From: Monocercomonoides exilis
Taxonomy: Eukaryota; Preaxostyla; Oxymonadida; Polymastigidae
Direction: 5' to 3'
Assembly: GCA_001643675.2 (NCBI GenBank)
Contig: LSRY02000019.1
Span: 310,001-374,000, forward strand
DNA: 64,000 bases
Positions 26,464 to 37,025 of this stretch are shown in pieces. Made by a program: the position numbers and the translations under genes. Every line of letters starts with the position of its first letter. The stretch's first letter is position 1. The notes under the pieces are model-generated. The model saw only the letters and a list, made by a program, of their open reading frames with translations. It made no database searches and was not told where the DNA came from.

Positions 26464-28614
26464 ATGATTCGTTTTTGTGCTATATTGCTTTTATCTGTTT
26501 ATTCTGCGGGTTTGTTTCGTTTTAAATGGTTGCGCTATATTTTGTTTTTTTTGAAGCTGATGATGCAAAGCCTTCATTGTACACTGGAGACCAACCTCTT
26601 CCAAAAACGTTTGACTTACGCGATAAATATCCAGAATGTACTCCATTAATTAGACCGCTAAATCAAGGTTTGTTGTATTTTTTGCTTTTTCGTTAATTGT
26701 AAGCGTTCATCAGGAAGTTGCGGAAGTTGTTGGGCTTTTTCAACAACAAGCGTTGCTGCAGATAGATTTTGTATAAATGGGTACACAAATCAGCAAATGG
26801 CTGCTGAACATCAAATTCAATGCGACATTAATAACGGTGCGTGCAATGGAGGTTATATCAACAAAGCCTTTGAATTCCAAGTGAATACCGGACTTGTTCC
26901 TCTTTCTTGTAAGTCGTACCGTGACGCCACAACAAGAAGGTGTTCACAACAATGTGATGATCAAAGTACTATTGATGATTCAATGGTCTATAAGATGGAC
27001 AGCTACAAATCCCTTTTTAAAAGAGATGACCATCAAGCAACTTTGAATCAATGGATGGAAGAATTATTTCTCTATGGGAGCTTTGCTGCGTCATACATGG
27101 TAACTGACAAATTCCAAGCATTTTACAATGATCATGAAGCAACTGTTGTTTACACAAGAGAAGATGATGCAGGAGGTCAGAATATCACTTATCACGCAAT
27201 CAAAGTAATTGGATACGGAGATGGCGTTGATAAAAATGGAAGGGGTGTACCATATTGGCTTATACAAAATAGCTGGGGGCACACATGGGCAGATGGCGGG
27301 TATTTTCGGTTGGAAAGAGGAAACATGACATGTGATATAGAAACTGACGGGTATGCTCCTGAAATCCAAGAGTATTACGATGAGTGCTCAAAGCACATAA
27401 CCTGTGATGAGTGCAAGAGCGATCCGTCATGTGGTTATTGTGTTTCATCTGACATGTGTGTGACGATTAACCCTGAAACTGGGAAGCAGAAGAAAGGGAT
27501 GTGTCCAACGATGCTGAGCAAAGATTCCGTATGTCCGCTCGATGATTGCATTCAGTTTTCGAAAGATCCTCAGCGTTGCTTGTCCCACAAAGGGTGTTTC
27601 TTTTGTGCTCAAAACAACAAGTGCAAAAAAGGAGATCGGAAGACTGGGACAATGAACAGTGGAACTTGCGTCGATCCAATCACTTCAAAGGCCCAGCTCA
27701 TAAAAAAATATCCCTGCGTTCAATATAAAGAACAGAATGAGTGCCTTAATGTAAATGGAGATACAAAATACCAAAAGAAGTGCGTGTGGTGCCATCAGCA
27801 TAATTTGTGCTTGGATAACAATGTTTATTCTACAACAAATAAAACACTGATAAGTAGTTGTTCGGAGGATTATTTTACAGTTGATGGAAATTGGACAGCT
27901 CCTCAAAATTTCTCGTGCTCCGATTTCTCTTTTAAAGCTTGTTTGGTAAACGATCCATGCAAATGGGATTACCATTCAAAACAATGTGTAAATGGATCTG
28001 CTCCGAGTGATCCTGAACAACCTCCCGCAAATCGTTTGATGCCCGTGAAATATTCGCGTAGTGCTAATATGACACAAAGGCAAAAAGAAAACGATGATGC
28101 GTCATCGTCCGAACGCAATGAGGAGGTGTGCTTGTCTTTGTCTTGCGATGCATGCACGCCTGAAGTTGGTTGTCTGTGGTGCCACTCCACCCAGTCGTGT
28201 GTTGCAATTTCCAATCCATCAGCTTCCAACTCCAATTCCTTAAGCACATACATGACAAGCTGCACAGTCAGCTCTAGCAATGGCGATCGTATGAACTGGA
28301 GCGGAATGACAACAACGCGGGCTCGATGCGACCCATGCAGCAAACATGCTTCGTGCATTGACTGCGCAAAACAAGCAGAATGCGGCTGGTTTTCGCAGGC
28401 GTCGATGTGCGTAATGGGCAAGTCGAAGTCGTCTATGGATCCGAAAGAATTTGGTGCTCAGTTCGAAAATGATACGTTTATTGCGTATCAAATGAATTGC
28501 CCTGTAGTTCTTGCACAGGCCGAAGGAGCACACTTTGTGAAGGCATGGAGCGTTTCGATCATATCAATTTTGACAGCGTTTATGCTTATCATCCAATTCG
28601 TGAATTATTCTTAA
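26464..28614 (+). CDS. Cathepsin-B-like cysteine protease with Cys-rich repeats and a membrane anchor
   Basis: Exons 26464–26509, 26557–26667 and 26714–28614 encode 685 residues; introns are 47 and 46 bp, GT–AG. A signal peptide (MIRFCAILLLSVYSA) opens the protein. The C1A peptidase domain covers about residues 25–265, with catalytic Cys58 in QGSCGSCWAFS (split by an intron), a CNGG motif, catalytic His213 in HAIKVIGYG and Asn238 in QNSWG. There is no long propeptide: only about 20 residues precede the mature-like FDLRDKYPEC. From about residue 270 there are five or six Cys-rich repeats resembling PSI/plexin modules (C..C.SDPSCGYC…C, GCLWCHSTQSC). A hydrophobic segment ends the protein (AWSVSIISILTAFMLIIQF). 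This implies a type I membrane-anchored secretory or lysosomal/surface protease with an extracytoplasmic Cys-rich stalk. Activity seems intact because all catalytic residues are present. Confidence 0.9.
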
Positions 28615-29510
28615 AGAAATTCACTTTTTTTTCAAAGTTAGATTTTTCTTTTCTCACTGCTTGATTAACACTTTTTTGGTGATAGTATTTCTAGCATCGT
28701 TCGTATTTTTTTGAAGATGCATTTTGCTTCAATTTTATTTGAATGTAATGCTTTGTATCGTTTGAAAAAATACTTTTTTTTCTTTGCGCTTCAATAAATG
28801 GATGAAATTTCATTTATCTTAAGCAAGCTATTTTTGATATTATGCTTTACAATTCACTTTGAATTATTATGTTTATTTTTTTCGGCATATCATTTCCCCT
28901 TGAATTTTATTTTTCACTTCAAACTTGTTTTTGTTTGTCATATATTTTCAATGTTTAAGTTCGCTTCAAAGCAACCTTAGAAGCAAATGCTCGTCAAAGT
29001 GTTATTGCAAAATAAAAAGATGTGAAACAAATAATCGGTGTAAAATGTGAATCTTTTGCAAACGAAAAATAATTTTAATTTTGTGGGAGATTGGAAAATG
29101 ACAATATCTCCATTAAAAAATACTTCTTGAGATAAAAAATTTTGAACATTTTGAGCAAAGATGAAAAATGAGAGTGATTCAAATTTCATGTTTTACATTT
29201 TTCATAGTTGTGCAATTTATTGAATCATTGCTTGAAAAATGAATTTACAAAATGTCTTTTGGAAAAATAGTGTTGAATCAACAAGCGTATTGGTGGGCAT
29301 TGAAAGAGAATTGAGCAATTCAGTTCATAAATTCGAATTCAAACCTTTCACTTCTTCACTTCTGTTTTTCTGTAATGACAAATGATAGTAAAATCTCGCT
29401 GAATTGTTTCTAAAAAAGCATCCATATCTTATAGAAGCTGTAGGCACGATTTAGGTAAGTCGTCTTGGATATTTGTACAATATAATTGTTCGTGTTGCTT
29501 TGAATCATGT
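28615..29510. other. Convergent intergenic spacer, 0.9 kb
   Basis: AT-rich DNA lies between the protease and TMEM17-like genes, which point toward each other. No feature with coding character or repeat structure was seen. Confidence 0.6.
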
Positions 29511-30213
29511 TCATTCAACATGTTCAAGAAGAGGTTCTTCGTCTGATGCTTCTTCAATAGTTATTCTTCTAACGTATCTATCCATATAAAATCTGTCTGT
29601 ATTAATTTTAATTAATTTTTGATTTTGAACACAAGCAAAAATAAGTTCTGGAATTGGCAGAATGCAGAGAATTGCAAGAAATACAGTTTCCCAAGGTTTT
29701 ACATCATAACCGAAAAAATTCGGTATAAGAAAAAGATATTGCAAAATAGACATTGTTACAAAGTTTGAATATCCCCCAACCTAAAAAAAAGTTAATATTC
29801 CGATCTTCAATCAAAAAAATATATAAAAAGTTCAAACATCCTCCTGGAAATTCGCATCTTTGCCACATTTCAATCTGTATGTATCAATAATCAGCCACAA
29901 TGCTGCGAATACAGGTGAAGTAATTTGCCTCCACAGTAGAAACTCTTCAGTGAAAAACTGAAATTTTTTTGAAATCTTTTTAAAAAAACGCATTTTAACC
30001 TCAAAAAATTTGCAGTATAATGTCAGCGAATAAATGATTGTCCAAAAAATGGAAAGCACCTTGTTCCACCAAAGCAAAATATGAAAAAACAGACTTATAG
30101 TTGAATCTGAAGAATTTAAAATGGAATTGTCAAGAAATCACGAATGCATTTGACACGCCTCTCAGAGGTTCTTTGGAATGGAATAATGGATATCTTTTAA
30201 TATGATTTGTCAT
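29511..30213 (-). CDS. TMEM17/TMEM216-like ciliary transition-zone membrane protein
   Basis: Proposed exons are 30213–30159, 30106–30000, 29957–29838 and 29780–29511 (183 residues). The first intron starts GC (AGAG|GCGTGTC); the second is only 42 bp and in frame, so it may be retained (197 residues); the third is a 57-bp GT–AG intron. Four hydrophobic segments are visible: around FFHILLWWNKVLSIFW, ITSPVFAALWLIIDTYRL, SILQYLFLIPNFFGY and WETVFLAILCILPIPELIF. The second ends in the IDTYRLKCGKDANFQED stretch, which matches the (E)xxRLYLGYxGNLxE signature of the Transmemb_17 family. Family members (TMEM17, TMEM216, TMEM80) sit in the MKS complex at the base of cilia and gate membrane protein entry. 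This fits a flagellated protist. The C-terminal tail is acidic. The exon-1 assignment depends on the GC site. TMEM17 and TMEM216 cannot be told apart by eye. Confidence 0.68.
30107..30158 (-). other. Candidate GC–AG intron in the TMEM17-like gene
   Basis: The 5' site AGAG|GCGTGTC and the 3' site TTCTTCAG|ATTCAAC give a 52-bp intron that joins ATG 30213 in frame to the first membrane helix. The nearby GT sites give the wrong phase with this acceptor. Confidence 0.55.
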
Positions 30214-30474
30214 TATTTTAATAAGTTCAAGCTTACAATTAATTAAAAATTGATCTAAAAAATAACAAAAAATATCGTTTTCAAAATTCAATCTTTTTGC
30301 ATTCATAATTTGAAAAAGATCTCCTCAAAGAGTATCGATTTTATAGGGAAATAAAAATGAAAGTTCATTCTTGATTTAATTCAAAAAAAAAAAAAGCTGT
30401 TTGGCGTTTATGAAAAGAGACTGATACAAATGAAAACAAAAAACCTTTCGTATTTTTCAGAAAATGTTTGACAC

Positions 30475-32181
30475 TTAATTTGCTTTTCTATGATTTTTTG
30501 ATATTATATTCATTTTAACATCATCATCCCAAGACTGTAATTGATTAACGCGATGCATCATATACCGAACATTTTCCGTTGCTTTGAAAGCATTTGTTTG
30601 TTCAGAAGGTTGATTTGAAGCACGTGGAGATGCCATCATTTGTACCGATATCGATGAAGACGAAGAAGAATGCCCTGCTCCAGAGCCAGCAGACGCACTT
30701 GCATTCGGCACGGCACTCAGCATGAAAGAAGGCGACTGTGGTGTTGGCGGGAAAGCAATGAAGGAAGGAACAGACTGGCGCCGTTCTGTCGACTGGATTG
30801 GAGTCATTGCGCCGTCCATCCCCAAATTTGGGGTCTGTGGAGAAGAAGAAGCAGGGGTTGTTGCACGGTTTATGGAAGCGCAAGAAGATGGCCCCAACGA
30901 TGACAGATACAAAGGCGGGATGCCCTTCAGCAAAGCAGTGATTGGCTTTGATGATGGAGAGATGGACAGAGTCTGTTCAGATGAGCTAGATGAAGAGCCG
31001 AAGCTGCCAGTGCTGCTGCTACTGCCAAGAGACGGTGAGGATGCTGAAGGAGTCGCAGTCGAAGAATAAGGAAGAGAGGAGCGTAGAGGAGATGTTTGGG
31101 AGCGAGCAACTTGATAAGAATCGACAGCTTGGGAAAAGCGAAGAGAAGAAGTAGGGGTTGGCAAAGGCGATCCTTGTGGAGAGTAAGATAAAGGAGAGGA
31201 GAAAGAAGATGCAAAACTTCCGAAACGTTCTGGCGAGGGCGAAAGAGAGTGCTCTGAATCGCTTTCTTCAAGGTTCATTTCTGCTCGGCGACTACGACGC
31301 ATCTTACGCTCAAGTTCTCGTTCTTTCTCGGTAAAGGCATCCACAGGGCGTCCTTTTTCTGTGTCTTTTGACTTTGCTTTTCTCTGTTCTTTTTCTTTAT
31401 CTCTCTTCTTAACGCTTACCAGGAGTCTTGGAATCATCTTTTTCTTTTTCGGTGCTTGTGTCTCTGATTGATCTTCTTTTTCAGGGACTTCATGTTGTTC
31501 AACTTCTTCTTGAACTTTCTTTTCATTTTCATCGAGCTCTTTTAAAATTTCATCTAGAGCTATTGATAGCATCGGTATCTTTTCTCCATTTTCCTCTATT
31601 TCTTTAAATGTCACCTTTTGCTCAAGATCAACAACTTTAGAATCGCCTTTTTTATCATTTGCTTGAGGTCTATAAGAAAGAGCGCGATAGGGCCCTAGTG
31701 CAGATGATGCCCCACCTCCTATTTGTTGAATCCTTGGATCTGAAGACAAAAATGTTGCATCCTCGCTTCTAATTGGAGTGATGTCAAGGTCGGGATCATA
31801 AGGCCCTGTAGAAAATGGTAGTGTTTGTGGAACACCTTCATTTAAAAATTGCATAATTCCTTTCAATTGCCCAATCGTATCATTCAGTAAAGAGCTCACT
31901 GTGTTATCCATTTCTTTTATTGTGGAAGATAACTTTCGAGATTGTGAAAGAGTCTGTTGTTTAGGTACAGGTTTTTCTATATTGTCAAGTTCTTCAATAA
32001 ATGAAATTGAACGAGCAGTATTTTGATTTGAATATACGGGGGAGAAGTTTGGATAAAAAGAAGGCATTTGTTCCTTCAATAAAGTATATTCATCCGGATG
32101 GACAGAAGGTGTTACTTCCTTAGAAAGCAAATTATCGTATCTATCAACAAGTAAATCAAATTGCTCGTTGGTTGAATCCAT
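30475..32181 (-). CDS. Unknown Ser/Pro-rich protein with a charged central region
   Basis: A single uninterrupted frame from ATG 32181 encodes 568 residues. I do not recognise a family. Residues 1–120 are moderately acidic with possible short helices. Residues about 190–240 are a Glu-rich helix (ILKELDENEKKVQEEVEQH). Residues about 245–310 are strongly basic (KKKKMIPRLLVSVKKRDKEK … ERELERKMRRSRRAE). Next comes an acidic Ser-rich stretch with SP sites (SDSEHSLSPSPERFGS), then a long Ser/Pro/Thr-rich region. No transmembrane segment or signal peptide is visible. The many SP/TP sites would suit regulation by proline-directed kinases, which is inference. Codon use and Ser runs match the neighbouring genes, so it is probably a real protein. 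Confidence 0.72.
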   Translation of the reverse strand: MDSTNEQFDLLVDRYDNLLSKEVTPSVHPDEYTLLKEQMPSFYPNFSPVYSNQNTARSISFIEELDNIEKPVPKQQTLSQSRKLSSTIKEMDNTVSSLLNDTIGQLKGIMQFLNEGVPQTLPFSTGPYDPDLDITPIRSEDATFLSSDPRIQQIGGGASSALGPYRALSYRPQANDKKGDSKVVDLEQKVTFKEIEENGEKIPMLSIALDEILKELDENEKKVQEEVEQHEVPEKEDQSETQAPKKKKMIPRLLVSVKKRDKEKEQRKAKSKDTEKGRPVDAFTEKERELERKMRRSRRAEMNLEESDSEHSLSPSPERFGSFASSFSSPLSYSPQGSPLPTPTSSLRFSQAVDSYQVARSQTSPLRSSLPYSSTATPSASSPSLGSSSSTGSFGSSSSSSEQTLSISPSSKPITALLKGIPPLYLSSLGPSSCASINRATTPASSSPQTPNLGMDGAMTPIQSTERRQSVPSFIAFPPTPQSPSFMLSAVPNASASAGSGAGHSSSSSSISVQMMASPRASNQPSEQTNAFKATENVRYMMHRVNQLQSWDDDVKMNIISKNHRKAN

Positions 32182-32890
32182 TTCAAATACTTATAGATCT
32201 AACCATAAAAGATATCATTCTTCTGAGGAAAAAACGAAAGATATTCAAACATTGTTGTTGTTTTTAATCAGACATATTTTTCTTTTCGAACAAGCAAATG
32301 TTTATGGATTTTAGTCAAAATTGCACTGTTCTTTTTAAAATATTAAAAAACAAAAAATATGAAATATCAAATACAAAATTCTTCTTTAATCATTAGTAGC
32401 TGACAAATAAATCAATAAATAAGAAAGCATAAATGAAAATAAAATCTGTAAATAACACTCAAATAGATAAAAACACCTTCTTAACAAATAACATTAATGT
32501 GAATTACCACTTTAAAACTAAAGTTTCCTAAAATACATTTGTTTCATCAAAAAAATAATATTTTAAATTGAGTTAAAATACAAAAAAATTGATTGAGATT
32601 AAAAACATTCTACAATTAAAGAACATACAAATTTAACAGAAAAAAATGCAAAATATCAATGTGAACGAAACACACAAACATAAAAAATAAAAACACAAAA
32701 ATTAACTGAAAATAAAAATCAACTTTATCCAATTGCAAAGTTCAACATTGCTCAAAGTCAATGTCCATCACTTGCAATAATTATAATTTATAAGTGAAAT
32801 AAAAAAATCTATTTGTAACCGTTCTTCTTAGACAATTCGCTTTTTTAATCTCAATTGTGTCTCTCATTTATCTGCAAATTCTGTGCAACC
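32182..32890. other. AT-rich intergenic spacer, 0.7 kb
   Basis: Sequence dominated by A and T runs separates the unknown Ser-rich gene (whose 5' end is here) from the 3' end of the phosphatase gene. No open frame, repeat or RNA gene could be supported. Confidence 0.6.
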
Positions 32891-34231
32891 CTACAAAAAA
32901 TAATCAACTGTAATTTTCTTTGGAATTTCTCTCTTTGCTTCGTCTTCTTCCGAAAACAGAACAAAATGCTTTTCTTCATTTGCAAACATCTGAAGTATGG
33001 CAGCCACGTTGCCGCAAACATATGAATAATTCGGTGCAGACCACACAGTCACAAGGCATTGCTCTTCAGGAAATGCGTACTTGTATCCTCCAAAAACAAG
33101 TTGATGAGCTCTACAAATTAACGAGATTTTATTCAAATCGCAAAACTTTTTTGAATATTTTTTTTTTTGAAGCAAATAATGTTTAATATTAAATGAATTA
33201 ATAAAACTGTAAACCTGATGATTAATTAAACATTGCAAGTGTATAATTTGTTTTGCACAAAACATAAAGGAAAATATAATAAATAACAAAAGAATGATGA
33301 CATCTATTTCATACCCTTTTTGTAACTTTGTATCCAAATAAATATCCACAGAAGCGAGGAGATGGCCCCCATGATTCAACACTTGCTTCAGGATCACTCC
33401 ACAATAAATCCGCAAATGGACCCTTAAGTGGGACTTCCAAACGGCGTGGAATTAGACGAATCTGATCGATTGTGCGAACATCAGGAGAAAGTCCTCCATG
33501 AACACAAAGAGTCGTTTCATCAATTAGCTTTTAGTTAAGTGAACAATTAAATTATTTCAATTATTTCCAAAGAAGATATAATATGCCAAACCGCAGCAAG
33601 TGGTAAACAATCAAAAACTTCAACGCTTTTAGTCCATGGTAGAAGATTTCCGTACTGCTTCATGCAATCATCAAAAAACCCATACGAATGAGAAATATTC
33701 CGCGTTTCATGATTTCCCCGAAGAAGTGTAATTCTTTCAGGATATCTTTGTTTCACATATATTTAGACGGAAAAAGAGAGAGAAAAAGAATAAAAGCATG
33801 CCTTGCTTTTAGACATAGCAAAAATGTTAATGTTTCCAAAGAATATCTTCCTCTATCAACATAATCACCCTGAATGGGGGGGAAAAACAACAATAAGCAA
33901 TGATTTTTATTTGATAGTATAAAACAATTGTTAAAAGAAATGAAAACCATAAAAATATATCTTTGTTGAGGAATCGGACCTCCAACTTTGAAAAGTTTAA
34001 AAAGATCGAATAATTGACCGTGAATATCACCACAAATGTTTATTGGTGTTGATAATGAAATGACCGTAGCCTCTTCTAAAAGAATTTCAATAACCTGCAC
34101 AATTAATATCAGTGAATTTCAAAAAAGTTAAAAAAAAAGCACACATAATCGCACAAAGATAAGAAATCTATTTCCTCAAGTGGTTGTCGCTTTTTTGCAG
34201 TTTCAATAAATTTCTCAAGATCAAATGGCAT
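32891..34231 (-). CDS. PP6/PP4-type protein serine/threonine phosphatase catalytic subunit
   Basis: Six exons (34231–34145, 34094–33948, 33869–33802, 33745–33592, 33527–33315, 33145–32891) encode 307 residues, the normal length for PP4/PP6. The PPP signatures are in place: GDIHGQ at 51–56, GDYVDRG at 79–85, LRGNHE at 109–114, HGGLSP from 162, RAHQ at 235–238, and a YFL C-terminus that in PP2A-like enzymes is methylated and contacts scaffold subunits. The N-terminus (DLEKFIE…LCDYV) and YSLET…LLCLKA favour PP6/Sit4; the region after CGNVAAIL also resembles PP4. It is a metal-dependent phosphatase that would work with regulatory subunits in cell-cycle or stress control. The normally invariant SPRGAG loop is SPRFCG (209–213). 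The intron at 33746–33801 starts with GC; the others are GT–AG (50–169 bp). Confidence 0.92.
33746..33801 (-). other. GC–AG intron in the phosphatase gene
   Basis: The junction AAAGCAAG|GCATGC…AAACAAAG|ATATCC is the only one that gives the expected [17 protein letters not shown] spacing seen in PP4/PP6 proteins. No usable GT is present at this position: the only downstream GT would leave a 24-bp intron. Confidence 0.8.
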
Positions 34232-34476
34232 TTTTAATTGTTATCAATGAAATAACTTCTATAAAAGATCAATGGATGTATTATGACGTGCATCAAAAAC
34301 AAAAAAAATAAAAAATAAGGTTGATTTATTGTTTTGTTTTTAAAAAATATGCAATGCATTTCTTTCAACTTTTCAATTACGATAGCGTGCAATTCAATGT
34401 ATTTTTGATTGCCAATGAATTGCTTTATAAATATTGTTGAAAAAACACCATCGAAAAAAAATATTTTTTGAAATTT

Positions 34477-35130
34477 GTGTGTCACAAATCCGGGACATGT
34501 TATAAATCCGGGACAATCCTAAATTTTCAGTTTTTATTGGACTTTTCGCTTATTCATTTGTTTCAAATCAAATCAAGAAATCGTTTTAAGTTATAATAAT
34601 TGCTTTTTAATAATTATTATGTTTAATAAAACACTTCATCTTTTTATTTCATTTCAAACACAAAATATGAAGAAAAAGTGTTTTTTCAAACACAATAATT
34701 GGCTGATCCTTTTTGAAACCAAACTTTCGTTCGAGTTTTGATCATAATTTTTATCTCTTTGGGATTTGTGTCAAAATTTGTCTTTGCAATAGCAATATCA
34801 TAAACAATAAGTTTTCCCTATTTCAGCTCATTTTTTTCAAAATCCCAAAGAGATAAAAATTATGATCAAAACTCGAACGAAAGTTTGGTTTCAAAAAGGA
34901 TCAGCCAATTATTGTGTTTGAAAAAACACTTTTTCTTCATATTTTGTGTTTGAAATGAAATAAAAAGATGAAGTGTTTTATTAAACATAATAATTATTAA
35001 AAAGCAATTATTATAACTTAAAACGATTTCTTGATTTGATTTGAAACAAATGAATAAGCGAAAAGTCCAATAAAAACTGAAAATTTAGGATTGTCCCGGA
35101 TTTATAACATGTCCCTGATTTGTGACACAC
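34477..35130. repeat. 654-bp near-perfect foldback (palindromic) element
   Basis: Arms 34477–34767 and 34840–35130 (291 bp each) are reverse complements; the only mismatch I saw is near the outer end. A 72-bp loop separates them. The ends read GTGTGTCACAAATCC. Near each end the 12-mer AAATCCGGGACA is present twice, 18 bp apart (34486 and 34504), with one base changed in the outer copy on the right. There is no coding content. No clear target duplication was found. It is probably a non-autonomous DNA transposon; the near identity of the arms suggests youth or ongoing arm-to-arm conversion. Confidence 0.85.
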
Positions 35131-35592
35131 TAGTAACAAAAAATGCATTATTCGTTTAAAAAATATGTGTGACAGATAAAAAATTTTTGTCTAGTCCATT
35201 AGCAATTGAGAATTAACTTCAGAATTAGTCTTTTTCCACTATTTTTTATTCGAAATTGGTAAACTTATTTTTCGAAATAATTAAAATTGTATATTATTTT
35301 ATTAAATATTTTTTGTGAAAAATTGATTTTTGGATAAATGTTAGAAAGTGACAAAAATGTAACATTCAGTCGAATTCGAAATATTGATGAGAAATTGTAT
35401 CTCATATATTATTATTTATCGAAAAACATAAAAAAAATTAACATTTTCAGAAAAAAAATCATCATCGTTGAAATCGTATAATTTTCGAATGAATTCAAAT
35501 CACATTGTTAGAGTATGCAATTTTTTATCAAGACTAACGATAGGGTGATCCATTTTATTTTGCGCTAAGAATAAAAAAAGTGTCAATTAAAA

Positions 35593-37025
35593 ATGAATTA
35601 TCAAAAAATTATTGATATAACAAAGTTTTGCAATTTGATTGGAATGAACACTGAACAAATTTATTAAAAACTTCAACTTGCTAACAGTTTGAAGCTTCCA
35701 GATTTCCGAACAATCTGTTCATGGAACGCAAAAATTCTTCGACGAAAAGATATCGACAAAAGGCATCACAACTGTGGAAGACCATGAAACGACGATTTAA
35801 TTATAATGATTCAACACGCTGCTGAAGACAACCAATATATAAGCTGCAAAGTGTTGGCGGAGTAATCACACATGGGGAAAACAACAGTTTTAAGAATTTT
35901 TCATGAAAAACTTCATTATCAATCTAGCAAAATCAGATGCGTTCCATATCCGCTAAGTGAAGATCAAAAAAAAATGTGTGTGCAAATTGGCTTTCAGTTT
36001 AAGTCTAAGCCGGATATAATCACATAGAATATAATCAACATCGGTTATAGTCACATTTTTTCTATGCGCCGACATTTTTTGTTTGTTTTTCATTCATTTT
36101 CCATCGCATATAATCACAGGGCTGAAAATATGTAATCACATTTTTTCATGTTATGGGTGATTTTTTCAATGAAAAATCGATTTTTTGATCAAAATTTACC
36201 ATTTTTCGCTTTTTCAAATATATGCTCAAATAAGTTAAAATAACACAATAAAATCCAAAAAATTATATTTTCTATTGAAAAATACGTTTTCATGTAGAAT
36301 TTTCAAAAACAAAAAATTTGACCCAAAATTAATTATTTCAAAAATTAATTTAAATATTTTCTGTGTTAAGCAGCATCGGATATTATCACAATCGGATATA
36401 GTCACAAAAAGTTGTACAAAAACCGATGTGATTATATCCGGTTTAGACTGTACTTGAAAATTTGGTCAATTTTAAAAAAAGGAATTTCGTAGGATTAATT
36501 ACTGGAGACGAATCGTTTTTCAACAAAAGATATAATTCGGATTGCGAATGGAGAAAAGATAAAACTGAAAAATCAACTATTTCTAATAACACGTTTTTTT
36601 GGATAAAATATACATGTTCAAAATTTTTTTTGGTTGATGAGTTGTTTTTTATAAAAAGAATATTTATTTAAAAAAAAGTCAAAATGGAAGCTGAATATTT
36701 TATTAAAACTGTATTTAAACAGATATGTCAGATCTGTGACGAGAAGTCTTCTGTTTCACCAGTGGATTTTCCCATTCTTTTTGATAACGCTCAACCTCAC
36801 ACCACTTCAGTTCCAAAAGATTTTGAAGAAGAAAATGATTTGAATATTCTTCCACATCAACCATATCCCCCTGATGTCGCTCCGTGTGATTTTTTTCTAT
36901 TCGGATGCATTAAACAGGCTTTGAAAGGAAAAAGTGTTTCTAATTCAGATGAATTGGAAATAGTAATAAGAAAAATTCTTCAATCTATATTTTATGAAAT
37001 GAATATTAGAGTTTTTAATAGTTGA
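35593..37025 (+). pseudogene. Broken mariner transposase
   Basis: Fragments in different frames recover a mariner transposase. The N-terminal helix-turn-helix region starts at ATG 35593 and ends near a GRP motif with stops. The first catalytic Asp lies in ITGDESFF (about 36500). The second lies in LFDNAQPHT and the third in PDVAPCDFFLFG (within 36684–37025), with exactly 34 residues between them, which defines the DD34D mariner group. Several stops and frameshifts plus the MITE at 36002–36450 make it inactive. Confidence 0.85.
36002..36450. mobile_element. Pogo-like MITE, copy A (inside mariner)
   Basis: It is flanked by TA at 36000–36001 and 36451–36452. The terminal inverted repeat reads (C)AGTCTAAGCCGGATATAATC at the left (first C lost) and the matching complement at the right. 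ATATAATCA motifs recur near the ends. It is about 449 bp, noncoding, and nearly the reverse complement of the copy at 40746–41197. Confidence 0.85.

Noticed and set aside
33146-33314. Extra exon within the last phosphatase intron
   Set aside because: Splicing straight from 33315 to 33145 already gives the exact family spacing between YLFG and CRAHQ, so nothing is missing.
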